In this document: positions 6,881 to 13,850 of the stretch, one piece after another | Layout of the letters: every line of letters begins with the position of its first letter | Numbering within the stretch: the first letter of the stretch is position 1 | Assembly (NCBI GenBank): GCA_007120155.1 | Contig: SKOF01000367.1 | Coordinates: 1 to 15,676, forward strand | From: Thioalkalivibrio sp. | Lineage (GTDB): Bacteria > Pseudomonadota > Gammaproteobacteria > Ectothiorhodospirales > Ectothiorhodospiraceae | DNA: 15,676 nucleotides | Direction of reading: 5' to 3' | The notes under the pieces: model-generated | Database searches by the model: none | The model's input: the letters and a program-made list of their open reading frames with translations, nothing else | Told to the model about the DNA's origin: nothing | Program-made: the position numbers and the translations under genes

Positions 6881-7963
6881 ATGCACCTGTGCCGGCTTGA
6901 AGTGATCGGGGTGCGGAACCTGCGCGACGTGCGCATGGAGCCCGGTCCGGGGCTCAACGTGATTGCGGGTGACAACGGCGCCGGCAAGACGAGTCTGCTG
7001 GAGTCCATCCATCTCCTGGCCACGGGCCATTCCTTCCGCACCCGGCAACTTGCGCCCCTTCTTGCGCAGGGTGCCGAGGCCGTGCAGATCGCGGCGAGGG
7101 TGCAGGGCCCGGCGGGCACGCCGTCCTATCCCGCGGGCATCCGCAAGACCCAGGGGGAAACCCTGGTGCGGATCCGTGGCCGCAAAGCGACCGGGCTGGC
7201 CGAACTGGCGCGGGAGCTACCCGTCCTGGCCATCCATCCGGAGAGTCACGTTCTGGTGGCCGGACCGCCCGGGCAGCGCCGGGCCTTTCTGGACTGGGGC
7301 GCTTTTCATCGGGAGCCGGATTTTCAAGGGGTGTGGCAGCGTTATCGGCGGCTCCTGCAACAGCGCAACGCGGCCCTGCGGGCCGGCGGGGACCTGCGCC
7401 AACTGAAGGCATGGGACGAGGCGCTGGCCGAGGAGGGCGAGTATCTGGACGCGCTTCGGCGGGCCTACCTGGAGGTCCTGAGGGCGGGGCTGGCGGAACT
7501 GGGGCGAGACTGGCCGACAGCGGGCGCGCTGGACAGTGAGTACCGGCGGGGCTGGCCTGAAAACCAAAGCCTGGGCGAAGCGCTTTCCCGGAACCTAGCC
7601 CGGGATCGGGGTGCCGGCTTCACCCATGTGGGCCCGCATCGGGCGGAGGTGATCTGGCGGCTGGACGAACGGGCGGCAGCGGACGTGGCGTCCCGGGGGC
7701 AGCAGAAGACCCTGGTGATCATGCTCAAGCTGGCCCAGGCCCGGGTGCTGAAGGCGGAAAAGGGCGGGGCGCCCCTGATGCTGGTGGATGATCTGCCCTC
7801 GGAACTGGATACGGCACACCGGGACCGGGTGATGGGGCTGTTGCGGGCCCTGGAGACACAGGTGTTTGTGACCGCCATCGAAGCCGGGGATGTGGATGTC
7901 ACTGGCTGGGCGGATAGCCGCATGTTCCACGTGGAACATGGGCGCGTGTCGAAGCCAGACTGA
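6881..7963 (+). CDS. recF: DNA replication and repair protein RecF
   Basis: SMC-like ATPase that, with RecO and RecR, loads RecA at single-strand gaps. The 360 residues include Walker A GDNGAGKT (30-37) and the adjacent ATGHSFR. The ABC-type signature SRGQQK is at 271-276, Walker B LMLVDD at 299-304 and the D-loop SELD at 307-310. The FTHVGPHRAE block is typical of RecF. GGGAGA at 6865-6870 is a usable Shine-Dalgarno 10 bases from the ATG. The C-terminus reads MFHVEHG, where E. coli has MFTVEKG. The DNA encoding this stretch is a perfect palindrome matching parS (see that entry). It lies between dnaN (47-base gap) and gyrB (89-base gap), the usual order. Confidence 0.97.
   Translation: MHLCRLEVIGVRNLRDVRMEPGPGLNVIAGDNGAGKTSLLESIHLLATGHSFRTRQLAPLLAQGAEAVQIAARVQGPAGTPSYPAGIRKTQGETLVRIRGRKATGLAELARELPVLAIHPESHVLVAGPPGQRRAFLDWGAFHREPDFQGVWQRYRRLLQQRNAALRAGGDLRQLKAWDEALAEEGEYLDALRRAYLEVLRAGLAELGRDWPTAGALDSEYRRGWPENQSLGEALSRNLARDRGAGFTHVGPHRAEVIWRLDERAAADVASRGQQKTLVIMLKLAQARVLKAEKGGAPLMLVDDLPSELDTAHRDRVMGLLRALETQVFVTAIEAGDVDVTGWADSRMFHVEHGRVSKPD
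7921..7940. promoter_or_regulatory. parS: Putative parS centromere site inside recF
   Basis: The 16-base core TGTTCCACGTGGAACA (7923-7938) is a perfect palindrome, and the symmetry extends to 20 bases (7921-7940). It fits the ParB-binding parS consensus TGTTNCACGTGNAACA. It encodes the RecF C-terminal residues MFHVEH, so the site is embedded in coding sequence. Its location about 2.3 kb from the probable oriC agrees with the known clustering of parS near origins. ParA and ParB are not in this window. Confidence 0.85.
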
Positions 7964-7968
7964 GCAAA

Positions 7969-7990
7969 GCGGACCCCCGCACCGGTCCGC
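7969..7990 (+). terminator. Short GC hairpin just after recF
   Basis: A 7-bp stem GCGGACC (7969-7975) pairs with GGTCCGC (7984-7990) across an 8-base loop, starting 5 bases after the recF stop. There is no following U-run, so termination is uncertain. The right arm shares bases with the first of two GCACCGGTC repeats upstream of gyrB. Confidence 0.3.
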
Positions 7991-8008
7991 CGGGCACCGG
8001 TCAGCCCC
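7979..8008 (+). repeat. Imperfect 15-base tandem repeat in the gyrB promoter region
   Basis: Two adjacent 15-base units, GCACCGGTCCGCCGG (7979-7993) and GCACCGGTCAGCCCC (7994-8008), agree at 12 of 15 positions and share the exact 9-mer GCACCGGTC. Each contains the palindrome ACCGGT. The second ACCGGT falls where the -35 of the predicted gyrB promoter would lie. Confidence 0.6.
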
Positions 8009-8015
8009 TGTGAAG

Positions 8016-8024
8016 TGGTATACT
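8016..8024 (+). promoter_or_regulatory. Predicted extended -10 promoter of gyrB
   Basis: TGGTATACT is an extended -10 element (TGn before TATACT, 5 of 6 matches to TATAAT). It is followed by a GC-rich discriminator GCCCGC (8025-8030). No good -35 exists at the proper distance, as is common for extended -10 promoters. It would give gyrB its own transcript with a leader of about 20 bases. GC-rich discriminators are typical of supercoiling-sensitive promoters, so relaxation control is a reasonable inference. Confidence 0.55.
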
Positions 8025-8052
8025 GCCCGCTTGCACTTTTCAGGGATACTCC

Positions 8053-10473
8053 ATGACCGAACCGCAGGTGAGAACATACGATTCTTCCAACATCAAGGTC
8101 CTCAAGGGCCTGGATGCGGTGCGCAAACGTCCGGGCATGTATATCGGCGACACGGACGACGGCACGGGCCTGCACCACATGGTCTTCGAGGTGGTGGACA
8201 ATGCCATCGACGAGGCCCTGGCCGGCTACTGCACCCGGATCCAGGTGACCATCCACACGGACAATTCCATCAGCGTCGCTGACGATGGCCGCGGAGTGCC
8301 GGTGGACATTCACCCGGAAGAAGGCCGCTCTGCCGCCGAAGTGATCATGACGGTCCTGCATGCGGGCGGCAAGTTCGACGATAACTCCTACAAGGTCTCC
8401 GGCGGTCTGCACGGCGTGGGCGTCTCGGTGGTGAACGCGCTGTCGGAATGGCTGGAATTGACCATCTACCGCAACGGCAAGGTCCACAAGCAGATCTACC
8501 GCCTGGGCGTCCCCGACGCGCCGCTGGCCGTGGTGGGAGACAGTGACCAGACCGGCACCAGGGTCCATTTCCGCCCCAGCCCCGAGATCTTCACGGATAC
8601 GGAATATCACTACGACATCCTCTCCAAGCGCCTGCGCGAACTGTCTTTCCTGAATTCCGGTGTCCGCATCCAGCTCAGCGACGAACGCACCGGCAATGAG
8701 GATGTGTTCGAGTACCAGGGGGGCATCCGTGCCTTCGTGGAGCACCTGAACCGCAACAAGACGCCCCTGCATCCCACGGTGATCTACACCCAGTCCGAAC
8801 GTGACGATATCGTGGTGGAGGTGGCCCTGCAGTGGAATGACTCCTACCAGGAGAACATTTTCTGCTTCACCAACAACATTCCCCAGCGGGACGGCGGGGC
8901 ACACATGGCGGGCTTCCGCGCGGCCCTGACCCGGTCGCTGAACCAGTACATGGAGAATGAAGGGATCCTCAAGAAGCAAAAGGTGAGCACCACGGGAGAC
9001 GACGCCCGCGAGGGTCTCACCGCCGTGCTCTCGGTCAAGGTGCCGGACCCCAAGTTCTCGTCCCAGACCAAGGACAAACTGGTTTCGTCCGAGGTGAAGC
9101 CGGTGGTGGAGGGAGTCCTCTTCGACAGTCTGCAGACGTTCCTGCTGGAGAACCCGGCAGAGACCCGGGTGATCACCGGAAAGATCATCGATGCCGCCCG
9201 GGCCCGGGATGCAGCGCGCCGCGCCCGGGAGATGACCCGGCGCAAGGGGGCCCTGGATGTGGCCGGCCTGCCCGGCAAGCTGGCCGATTGCCAGGAAAAG
9301 GATCCGGCCCTGTCCGAGCTGTTCCTGGTGGAGGGTGACTCCGCAGGCGGCTCTGCGAAGCAGGGGCGGGACCGCCGTACCCAGGCGATTCTCCCGCTCA
9401 AGGGCAAGATCCTCAACGTGGAGAAGGCCCGCTTCGACAAGATGCTGTCCTCCGCCGAGGTGGGTACCCTGATCACCGCCCTGGGTTGCGGCATCGGCAA
9501 GGATGAATTCAACCCTGACAGGCTGCGCTATCACCGCATCATCATCATGACCGACGCGGATGTGGACGGCTCCCACATCCGGACGTTGCTGCTGACGTTC
9601 TTCTACCGCCAGATGCTGGCGCTGATCGAGCGCGGGCATGTCTATATCGCGCAGCCGCCCCTCTACAAGGTCAAAAAAGGCAAGCAAGAACAATACGTTA
9701 AGGACGAACTAGAGTTGAACAACCTGCTTCTGCAGATGGCCCTGGAGGACGCCAGGCTGATGATCCACCCGGAGGCCCCGCCGGTCAGCGGTGAGGCGCT
9801 GGAGGACCTGGCACGGCGCTATATCGGCGTCATGGGCGCCGTGGACCGGCTGGCACGCCGCCACGATCGGACGGTCCTGGAGCGCATGGTCTTCGCCGAG
9901 CCGCTGGATGCCGCCCGCCTCCAGGACCCGGCGGCGGTACGCGCCTGGTTTGATGCCCTGGTGGACAGCCTGCGCAGCGACGCGGCCGGTGCCACGCGCT
10001 ACACCGTGCGCGCGATCCCTGACGGCGAGGGCGGTTCCGAGGTCCACATCGTCCGTATGGTCCATGGCGCGGAACAGGTGGAGCGCTTTGGCCGGGAGTT
10101 CTTCGCCTCACCGGAGTTCCGCGCCATCCGCGATTTGGCGGGGCGCCTGGACGGCCTGCTGGACGAAGGGGCGCATGTGCAGCGGGGTGAGCGTCGCCAG
10201 CCCGTGAGCAGTTTCCGGGAGGTGATGGACTGGCTGCTGGGCGAGGCCCGTCGCGGACTCAACGTACAGCGCTACAAGGGTCTCGGCGAGATGAACCCCG
10301 AGCAGCTCTGGGAGACCACCATGAACCCGGATACGCGCCGTCTGCTCCAGGTCAAGATCGAGGACGCCGTGCGGGCCGACGAGGTGTTCACCACACTCAT
10401 GGGTGATCAGGTGGAGCCGCGCCGGGAGTTTATCGAGTCCAACGCCCTGACGGCGGCGAATATCGATATCTGA
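8053..10473 (+). CDS. gyrB: DNA gyrase subunit B
   Basis: ATPase subunit of the A2B2 gyrase that introduces negative supercoils. The 806 residues match the long Gram-negative form. The GHKL ATPase has the catalytic EVVDNAIDE (Glu46, Asn50), ADDGRGVP (76-83) and GGLHGVG (117-123), and the transducer carries QTK (338-340). The TOPRIM domain has EGDSAGGSAKQGRDR (427-441, Glu427) and DADVDGS (501-507). The insertion typical of Gram-negative GyrB follows (about 545-735). The tail has YKGLGEMNPEQLWETTM (from 741) and ends ANIDI. AGGGA at 8042-8046, 6 bases before the ATG, supports the start. Codons 541-555 use unusually A-rich codons. A strong terminator follows the gene. Confidence 0.98.
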   Translation: MTEPQVRTYDSSNIKVLKGLDAVRKRPGMYIGDTDDGTGLHHMVFEVVDNAIDEALAGYCTRIQVTIHTDNSISVADDGRGVPVDIHPEEGRSAAEVIMTVLHAGGKFDDNSYKVSGGLHGVGVSVVNALSEWLELTIYRNGKVHKQIYRLGVPDAPLAVVGDSDQTGTRVHFRPSPEIFTDTEYHYDILSKRLRELSFLNSGVRIQLSDERTGNEDVFEYQGGIRAFVEHLNRNKTPLHPTVIYTQSERDDIVVEVALQWNDSYQENIFCFTNNIPQRDGGAHMAGFRAALTRSLNQYMENEGILKKQKVSTTGDDAREGLTAVLSVKVPDPKFSSQTKDKLVSSEVKPVVEGVLFDSLQTFLLENPAETRVITGKIIDAARARDAARRAREMTRRKGALDVAGLPGKLADCQEKDPALSELFLVEGDSAGGSAKQGRDRRTQAILPLKGKILNVEKARFDKMLSSAEVGTLITALGCGIGKDEFNPDRLRYHRIIIMTDADVDGSHIRTLLLTFFYRQMLALIERGHVYIAQPPLYKVKKGKQEQYVKDELELNNLLLQMALEDARLMIHPEAPPVSGEALEDLARRYIGVMGAVDRLARRHDRTVLERMVFAEPLDAARLQDPAAVRAWFDALVDSLRSDAAGATRYTVRAIPDGEGGSEVHIVRMVHGAEQVERFGREFFASPEFRAIRDLAGRLDGLLDEGAHVQRGERRQPVSSFREVMDWLLGEARRGLNVQRYKGLGEMNPEQLWETTMNPDTRRLLQVKIEDAVRADEVFTTLMGDQVEPRREFIESNALTAANIDI

Positions 10474-10498
10474 GCGGGGTCACTCCGGCATGGAAAGC

Positions 10499-10531
10499 AA
10501 GGGCCCGGCAGGTTTATCCTGCCGGGCCCTT
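10499..10531. terminator. Bidirectional intrinsic terminator between gyrB and the PstS-like gene
   Basis: A perfect 12-bp stem (GGGCCCGGCAGG at 10501-10512 with CCTGCCGGGCCC at 10518-10529) has a 5-base loop TTTAT. It is flanked by AA and TT, so the helix extends by two A-T pairs. The U-tract is short on both sides. It lies between two convergent genes and can serve both. Confidence 0.85.
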
Positions 10532-10560
10532 TGCGTACACGACTGCAGAACCGAGGCAGA

Positions 10561-11436
10561 TCAGTTGTACAGCCCCATGTCCCGGGCGCGGCGCTCCTGG
10601 TCCAGCTGCTTCATGATCAGGGCCAGGGCGTCCGTGTAGGGCACACAGCCGTTGCTGCGGATCACATCCCGGCCTTCGCGGCTGCCTACGAAACGCACGA
10701 ACTGCTCCACGTACTCGTTGTTTTCGCCGTTCGGGTTGGACGCGATGTACAGGGGTCGGTACAGGGTGTACTCGCCGCTTCGGATGTTGTCATAGGTGGG
10801 CTCCATGCCGTCCAGCTTGAGGATCTTCACGTCCCGGCGCTGGGCGCTGCTGATGCCGGTGACGCCTATGGACCATGGAGTCTCCTCGATGGCGCGCTCC
10901 AGGGGCCCGCTGGACGGGAAGAAGCGGGTGGCCGTGAACTCCTGGTCGAAGTTGGCGTACACCAGCTGGCGCATCATCCGGCCCACGCCGGAGATCTTGC
11001 CCTGGCGGGCGAAGACTTCCATGGGCTGATCCGGCCCGCCCAGCTGGTTCCAGTTGGTGATGCGTCCCAGGAACAGGTCCCGCACCTGCTCCAGGGTGAT
11101 GTTGTCCACGGGGGTATCCTTGTGCACCATCACCACCAGGGCGTCCCAGGCCACCGGCTCGAGATGCGCGTGGGCTTCCGCGGGTTCGCCCTCCAGGGGC
11201 AACCGGCAGGTGCCGCCCATGTCGGCCTGCATGCTCGATGCCTGGCGGATTCCCTGTGTGGCCCCGCTGCCCACCACTTCGATGGTGATGCCTGTCTGGG
11301 CCTTGAAGGCCTCGGCCAGTTCATCCATGAAGGCGTTCCGGGAGATGCCGCAACCGGCCCAGGTAATCGTGGCTTCGGCGTGGGCCAGGTTGACCATCAG
11401 CCCCAGCGCCAGTGCTGTAAGCAATTTGCGAATCAT
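10561..11436 (-). CDS. PstS-like phosphate ABC transporter substrate-binding protein
   Basis: Exported type-II periplasmic binding protein of the PstS-like (PBP_like_2) family, predicted to bind phosphate or a similar oxyanion. Residues 1-20 form a clear signal peptide (basic MIRK, hydrophobic core, AHA before Glu21). Family signatures are GSGATQG (56-62) and ADMGGTCR (71-78) around the ligand site. Others are LEQVRDLFLGRITNWNQLGG (105-124), SSGPLERAI and RPLYIASNP (217-225). At 291 residues it is short compared with E. coli PstS (346). An in-frame ATG two codons upstream (11442) is only 3 bases from the AAGGGG Shine-Dalgarno, whereas 11436 is 9 bases away, so 11436 is preferred. No pstCAB genes are nearby. 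It is the only complete gene to the right of the origin running against replication. Confidence 0.85.
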   Translation of the reverse strand: MIRKLLTALALGLMVNLAHAEATITWAGCGISRNAFMDELAEAFKAQTGITIEVVGSGATQGIRQASSMQADMGGTCRLPLEGEPAEAHAHLEPVAWDALVVMVHKDTPVDNITLEQVRDLFLGRITNWNQLGGPDQPMEVFARQGKISGVGRMMRQLVYANFDQEFTATRFFPSSGPLERAIEETPWSIGVTGISSAQRRDVKILKLDGMEPTYDNIRSGEYTLYRPLYIASNPNGENNEYVEQFVRFVGSREGRDVIRSNGCVPYTDALALIMKQLDQERRARDMGLYN

Positions 11437-11445
11437 ATCCATCTA

Positions 11446-11451
11446 CCCCTT
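11446..11451 (-). promoter_or_regulatory. Shine-Dalgarno deciding the start of the PstS-like gene
   Basis: AAGGGG on the minus strand is 3 bases from the ATG at 11442 and 9 bases from the ATG at 11436. The second spacing is the functional one, so translation probably begins at 11436. Confidence 0.6.
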
Positions 11452-11507
11452 GGGTGGTCTTGTTGTGAGGGTGCGCGAACCCCTCGTTCTGTGTCCCGCG
11501 TCGTTTC

Positions 11508-11536
11508 CTTAAACACCGAATGTGAACAAACTGCAA
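11508..11536 (-). promoter_or_regulatory. Weak candidate promoter of the PstS-like gene
   Basis: On the minus strand TTGCAG (11531-11536) and TTTAAG (11508-11513) are separated by 17 bases, matching consensus at 3 and 4 of 6 positions. The -35 lies inside the inverted repeat at 11521-11547, so a regulator bound there could control it. The assignment is weak. Confidence 0.3.
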
Positions 11537-11547
11537 TGCAGTTCACA
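11521..11547. promoter_or_regulatory. Inverted repeat, possible operator, in the divergent PstS-like/prlC region
   Basis: TGTGAAC (11521-11527) and GTTCACA (11541-11547) are perfect inverted arms 13 bases apart. An inner palindrome CTGCA-A-TGCAG (11531-11541) is nested and offset by 2 bases. The arms resemble CRP half-sites, but the spacing is 17 rather than 6, so it is not a CRP site. A dimeric regulator is possible, identity unknown. Confidence 0.45.
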
Positions 11548-11591
11548 CTGTCCGGTAGGAAAATACCGCCGACCGTGACAAAAAAGCTGCC

Positions 11592-11605
11592 GAACGGATC
11601 CGTTC
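11592..11605. promoter_or_regulatory. Perfect 14-base palindrome in the divergent intergenic region
   Basis: GAACGGATCCGTTC is perfectly self-complementary and lies 6 bases from a run of six A (11580-11585). In the minus direction the order is palindrome, GGCAGC, then TTTTTT. That is loosely terminator-like, but no upstream minus-strand gene needs one. An operator is the alternative. Confidence 0.4.
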
Positions 11606-11663
11606 CCGGTTCCGCGCTCGACACCCCGTGCGGTGTGGATATTCACCCACCCCGAATGCCCCA

Positions 11664-11672
11664 TGCTAAAGT
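11664..11672 (+). promoter_or_regulatory. Candidate extended -10 promoter of prlC
   Basis: TGCTAAAGT provides TGn followed by TAAAGT (4 of 6 matches to TATAAT), 36 bases before the prlC ATG. No recognisable -35 is present. It resembles the gyrB extended -10 arrangement in this window. Confidence 0.4.
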
Positions 11673-11708
11673 GGCCGCCCACCCCCCAACCGCCAGACCC
11701 GCAACGCC

Positions 11709-13790
11709 ATGACCAACCCGCTGCTCGACACCACCGACCTGCCCCGTTTTTCCCGGATCCGCCCCGACCACGTCGAGCCGGCCATCGACCGGCTGCTCGC
11801 CGAGAACCGGGCGGCGATCAACGCGTTGCTGGCACAGCCCGGCCCGTTCACCTGGGAAAACCTGGTGCACCCGCTTGGCCTCATGGAAGACCGCCTGAGC
11901 AGGGTCTGGTCGCCGGTGCGGCACATGAATTCCGTGGTCAACAGCGATGAACTGCGTGCCGTGTACAACGCGTGCCTGCCCAAGCTGTCCGATTACGGCA
12001 CCGAGATCGGCCAGAATGTGGACCTGTTCAAGGCCTACCAGTCCCTGAGCGAAGGCCCCGGCAGTGAACGGCTGGACCCGGCGCAGCGCAAGGTGATCCG
12101 GGACACGCTGCGGGATTTCCACCTCAGCGGCGTGGATCTGCCCGCGGACAAGAAGGTCCGCTACAAGGCCATCGCCCAGGAGCTGTCCAACCTCCAGTCC
12201 CGTTTCGAGGAGAACATCCTCGACAGCACCCATGCGTGGAAGCGGCACGTCACCGACCGGCAGACCCTGGCGGGGCTGCCCGATTCGGCCCTGGACATGC
12301 TCGCCCAGGCCGCCCGCCATGCGGACCTGGAGGGATGGCTGATCACCCTGGAGTTTCCCTCCTACCACGCGGTGATGACCCATGCGCAGGACCGCGCCCT
12401 GCGCGAGGCGGTGTACACCGCCTATGTCACCCGCGCCTCGGACGAGGGGCCCCATGACCGCAAGTACGACAACAGCGCGCTCATGGAGCAGATTCTGGCC
12501 CTGCGCCACGAGCAGGCCCGGCTGCTGGATTATGCCAGCTTCGCGGACCTGTCCCTGGCCACCAAGATGGCGGACTCACCCGCGGCGGTGACCGAATTTC
12601 TGGACGATCTCGCCGCGCGCGCCAGGCCGCGGGCGGAACAGGAGCTGGAAGAGCTCCGTGTTTTTGCCGCCGGGCACCTCGGCCTCGACGACCTGCAGGC
12701 CTGGGACATCGCCTACGCCAGCGAACAGCTGCGCCGGCACGCCTACGCGCTGTCCCAGGAGGATCTCAAGCCCTACTTCCCGGTGGACCGGGTGGTGCCG
12801 GGCCTGTTCAGGCTCGTGGAGCGCCTCTACGAGGTGCGCATCGTCGAGGTGGACGGTGTCGATGTCTGGCACCCGGACGTGCGCTTCTACGAGATCCGTG
12901 ATCCGGACGGCACGCCCAGGGCGCGGTTCTACCTGGATCTGTACGCACGGCCGAAGAAGCGCGGCGGTGCATGGATGGACGAGTGCATGAACCGGCTGCG
13001 CGACGGCAGCCGTGTGCAGCTGCCCGTGGCCTACATGACCTGCAACTCCACCCCGCCCGTGGGTGACAAGCCCGCGCTGTTCACCCACGACGAGGTCATC
13101 ACGCTGTTCCACGAGTTCGGCCACGGGCTGCACCACATGCTCACGCGGGTCGACTATCCTGACATCGCCGGCATCAACGGGGTGGAATGGGACGCCGTGG
13201 AACTGCCCAGCCAGTTCATGGAGAACTGGTGCTGGGAGCGCGAGGCCATGGACCTGTTCGCGGGCCATTTCGAGACCGGCGAGCCCTTGCCCGGCGAACT
13301 GTTCGACAAGCTGATCAGCACCCGCCATTTCCAGGCCGCCATGCAGATGGTTCGCCAACTGGAGTTCTCCCTGTTCGACATGCGTCTGCACAGCGAGTAC
13401 GACCCGGACAGGGGCGGCCATATCCAGGAAATCCTGGACGAAGTCCGCGCCCGGGTGGCCGTGGTCAGGCCGCCGCCCTTCAACCGCTTCCAGCACGGGT
13501 TCTCCCACATCTTCGCCGGCGGCTACGCGGCGGGCTACTACAGCTACAAGTGGGCCGAGGTGCTCTCCGCGGACGCGTTCGGGCGCTTCGAGGAAGAGGG
13601 CCTGTTCAACCCCGATGTGGGCCGGGCGTTTCTGGAGAATGTGCTGGAGAAAGGCGGGTCGCAGCCGGCGCTGGAGCTCTTCAGGGCGTTCAGGGGACGC
13701 GGGCCGGAGATCGAGGCGCTGCTCAGGCATTCGGGCTTCGCGCCGGAGACCCGAGGCAGGATACCGGAGACAAGTGGTGCCTCGGCGTGA
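11709..13790 (+). CDS. prlC: Oligopeptidase A (M3 family zinc metallopeptidase)
   Basis: Cytoplasmic thimet-type endopeptidase that degrades short peptides, including cleaved signal peptides. The 693 residues are close to E. coli PrlC (680). The zinc site is intact: H468-E-F-G-H472 with the third ligand Glu498 in AVELPSQFMENW. The substrate-binding region near the C-terminus has FSHIFAGGYAAGYYSYKWAEVLSADAF, the Gly- and Tyr-rich loop of M3 peptidases. The N-terminus MTNPLLDTTDLPRFSRIRPDHVEPAI is typical of the OpdA branch, which supports the ATG at 11709. The Shine-Dalgarno is weak. No signal peptide is seen, as expected. xth follows after 60 bases. A dipeptidyl carboxypeptidase (Dcp) is a less likely alternative because of the N-terminal sequence. 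Confidence 0.95.
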   Translation: MTNPLLDTTDLPRFSRIRPDHVEPAIDRLLAENRAAINALLAQPGPFTWENLVHPLGLMEDRLSRVWSPVRHMNSVVNSDELRAVYNACLPKLSDYGTEIGQNVDLFKAYQSLSEGPGSERLDPAQRKVIRDTLRDFHLSGVDLPADKKVRYKAIAQELSNLQSRFEENILDSTHAWKRHVTDRQTLAGLPDSALDMLAQAARHADLEGWLITLEFPSYHAVMTHAQDRALREAVYTAYVTRASDEGPHDRKYDNSALMEQILALRHEQARLLDYASFADLSLATKMADSPAAVTEFLDDLAARARPRAEQELEELRVFAAGHLGLDDLQAWDIAYASEQLRRHAYALSQEDLKPYFPVDRVVPGLFRLVERLYEVRIVEVDGVDVWHPDVRFYEIRDPDGTPRARFYLDLYARPKKRGGAWMDECMNRLRDGSRVQLPVAYMTCNSTPPVGDKPALFTHDEVITLFHEFGHGLHHMLTRVDYPDIAGINGVEWDAVELPSQFMENWCWEREAMDLFAGHFETGEPLPGELFDKLISTRHFQAAMQMVRQLEFSLFDMRLHSEYDPDRGGHIQEILDEVRARVAVVRPPPFNRFQHGFSHIFAGGYAAGYYSYKWAEVLSADAFGRFEEEGLFNPDVGRAFLENVLEKGGSQPALELFRAFRGRGPEIEALLRHSGFAPETRGRIPETSGASA

Positions 13791-13850
13791 TGGCGGGTTC
13801 GGAGAAATGTCCCGCCTCCTGAATCCCGTATCCTGTCTCCAGAGCCGACA

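Noticed and set aside
7465..9693. Minus-strand open frame of about 742 codons opposite recF and gyrB
   Set aside because: It spans two real genes and their promoter gap, with no recognised motif. It is explained by GC bias.
11521..11547. CRP site suggested by TGTGA and TCACA
   Set aside because: The half-sites are 17 bases apart rather than 6, so they cannot form a standard CRP operator.
13793..13816. GGCGGG/CCCGCC hairpin after prlC as a terminator
   Set aside because: Only 6 bp with a 12-base loop and no U-run, which is too weak to call.
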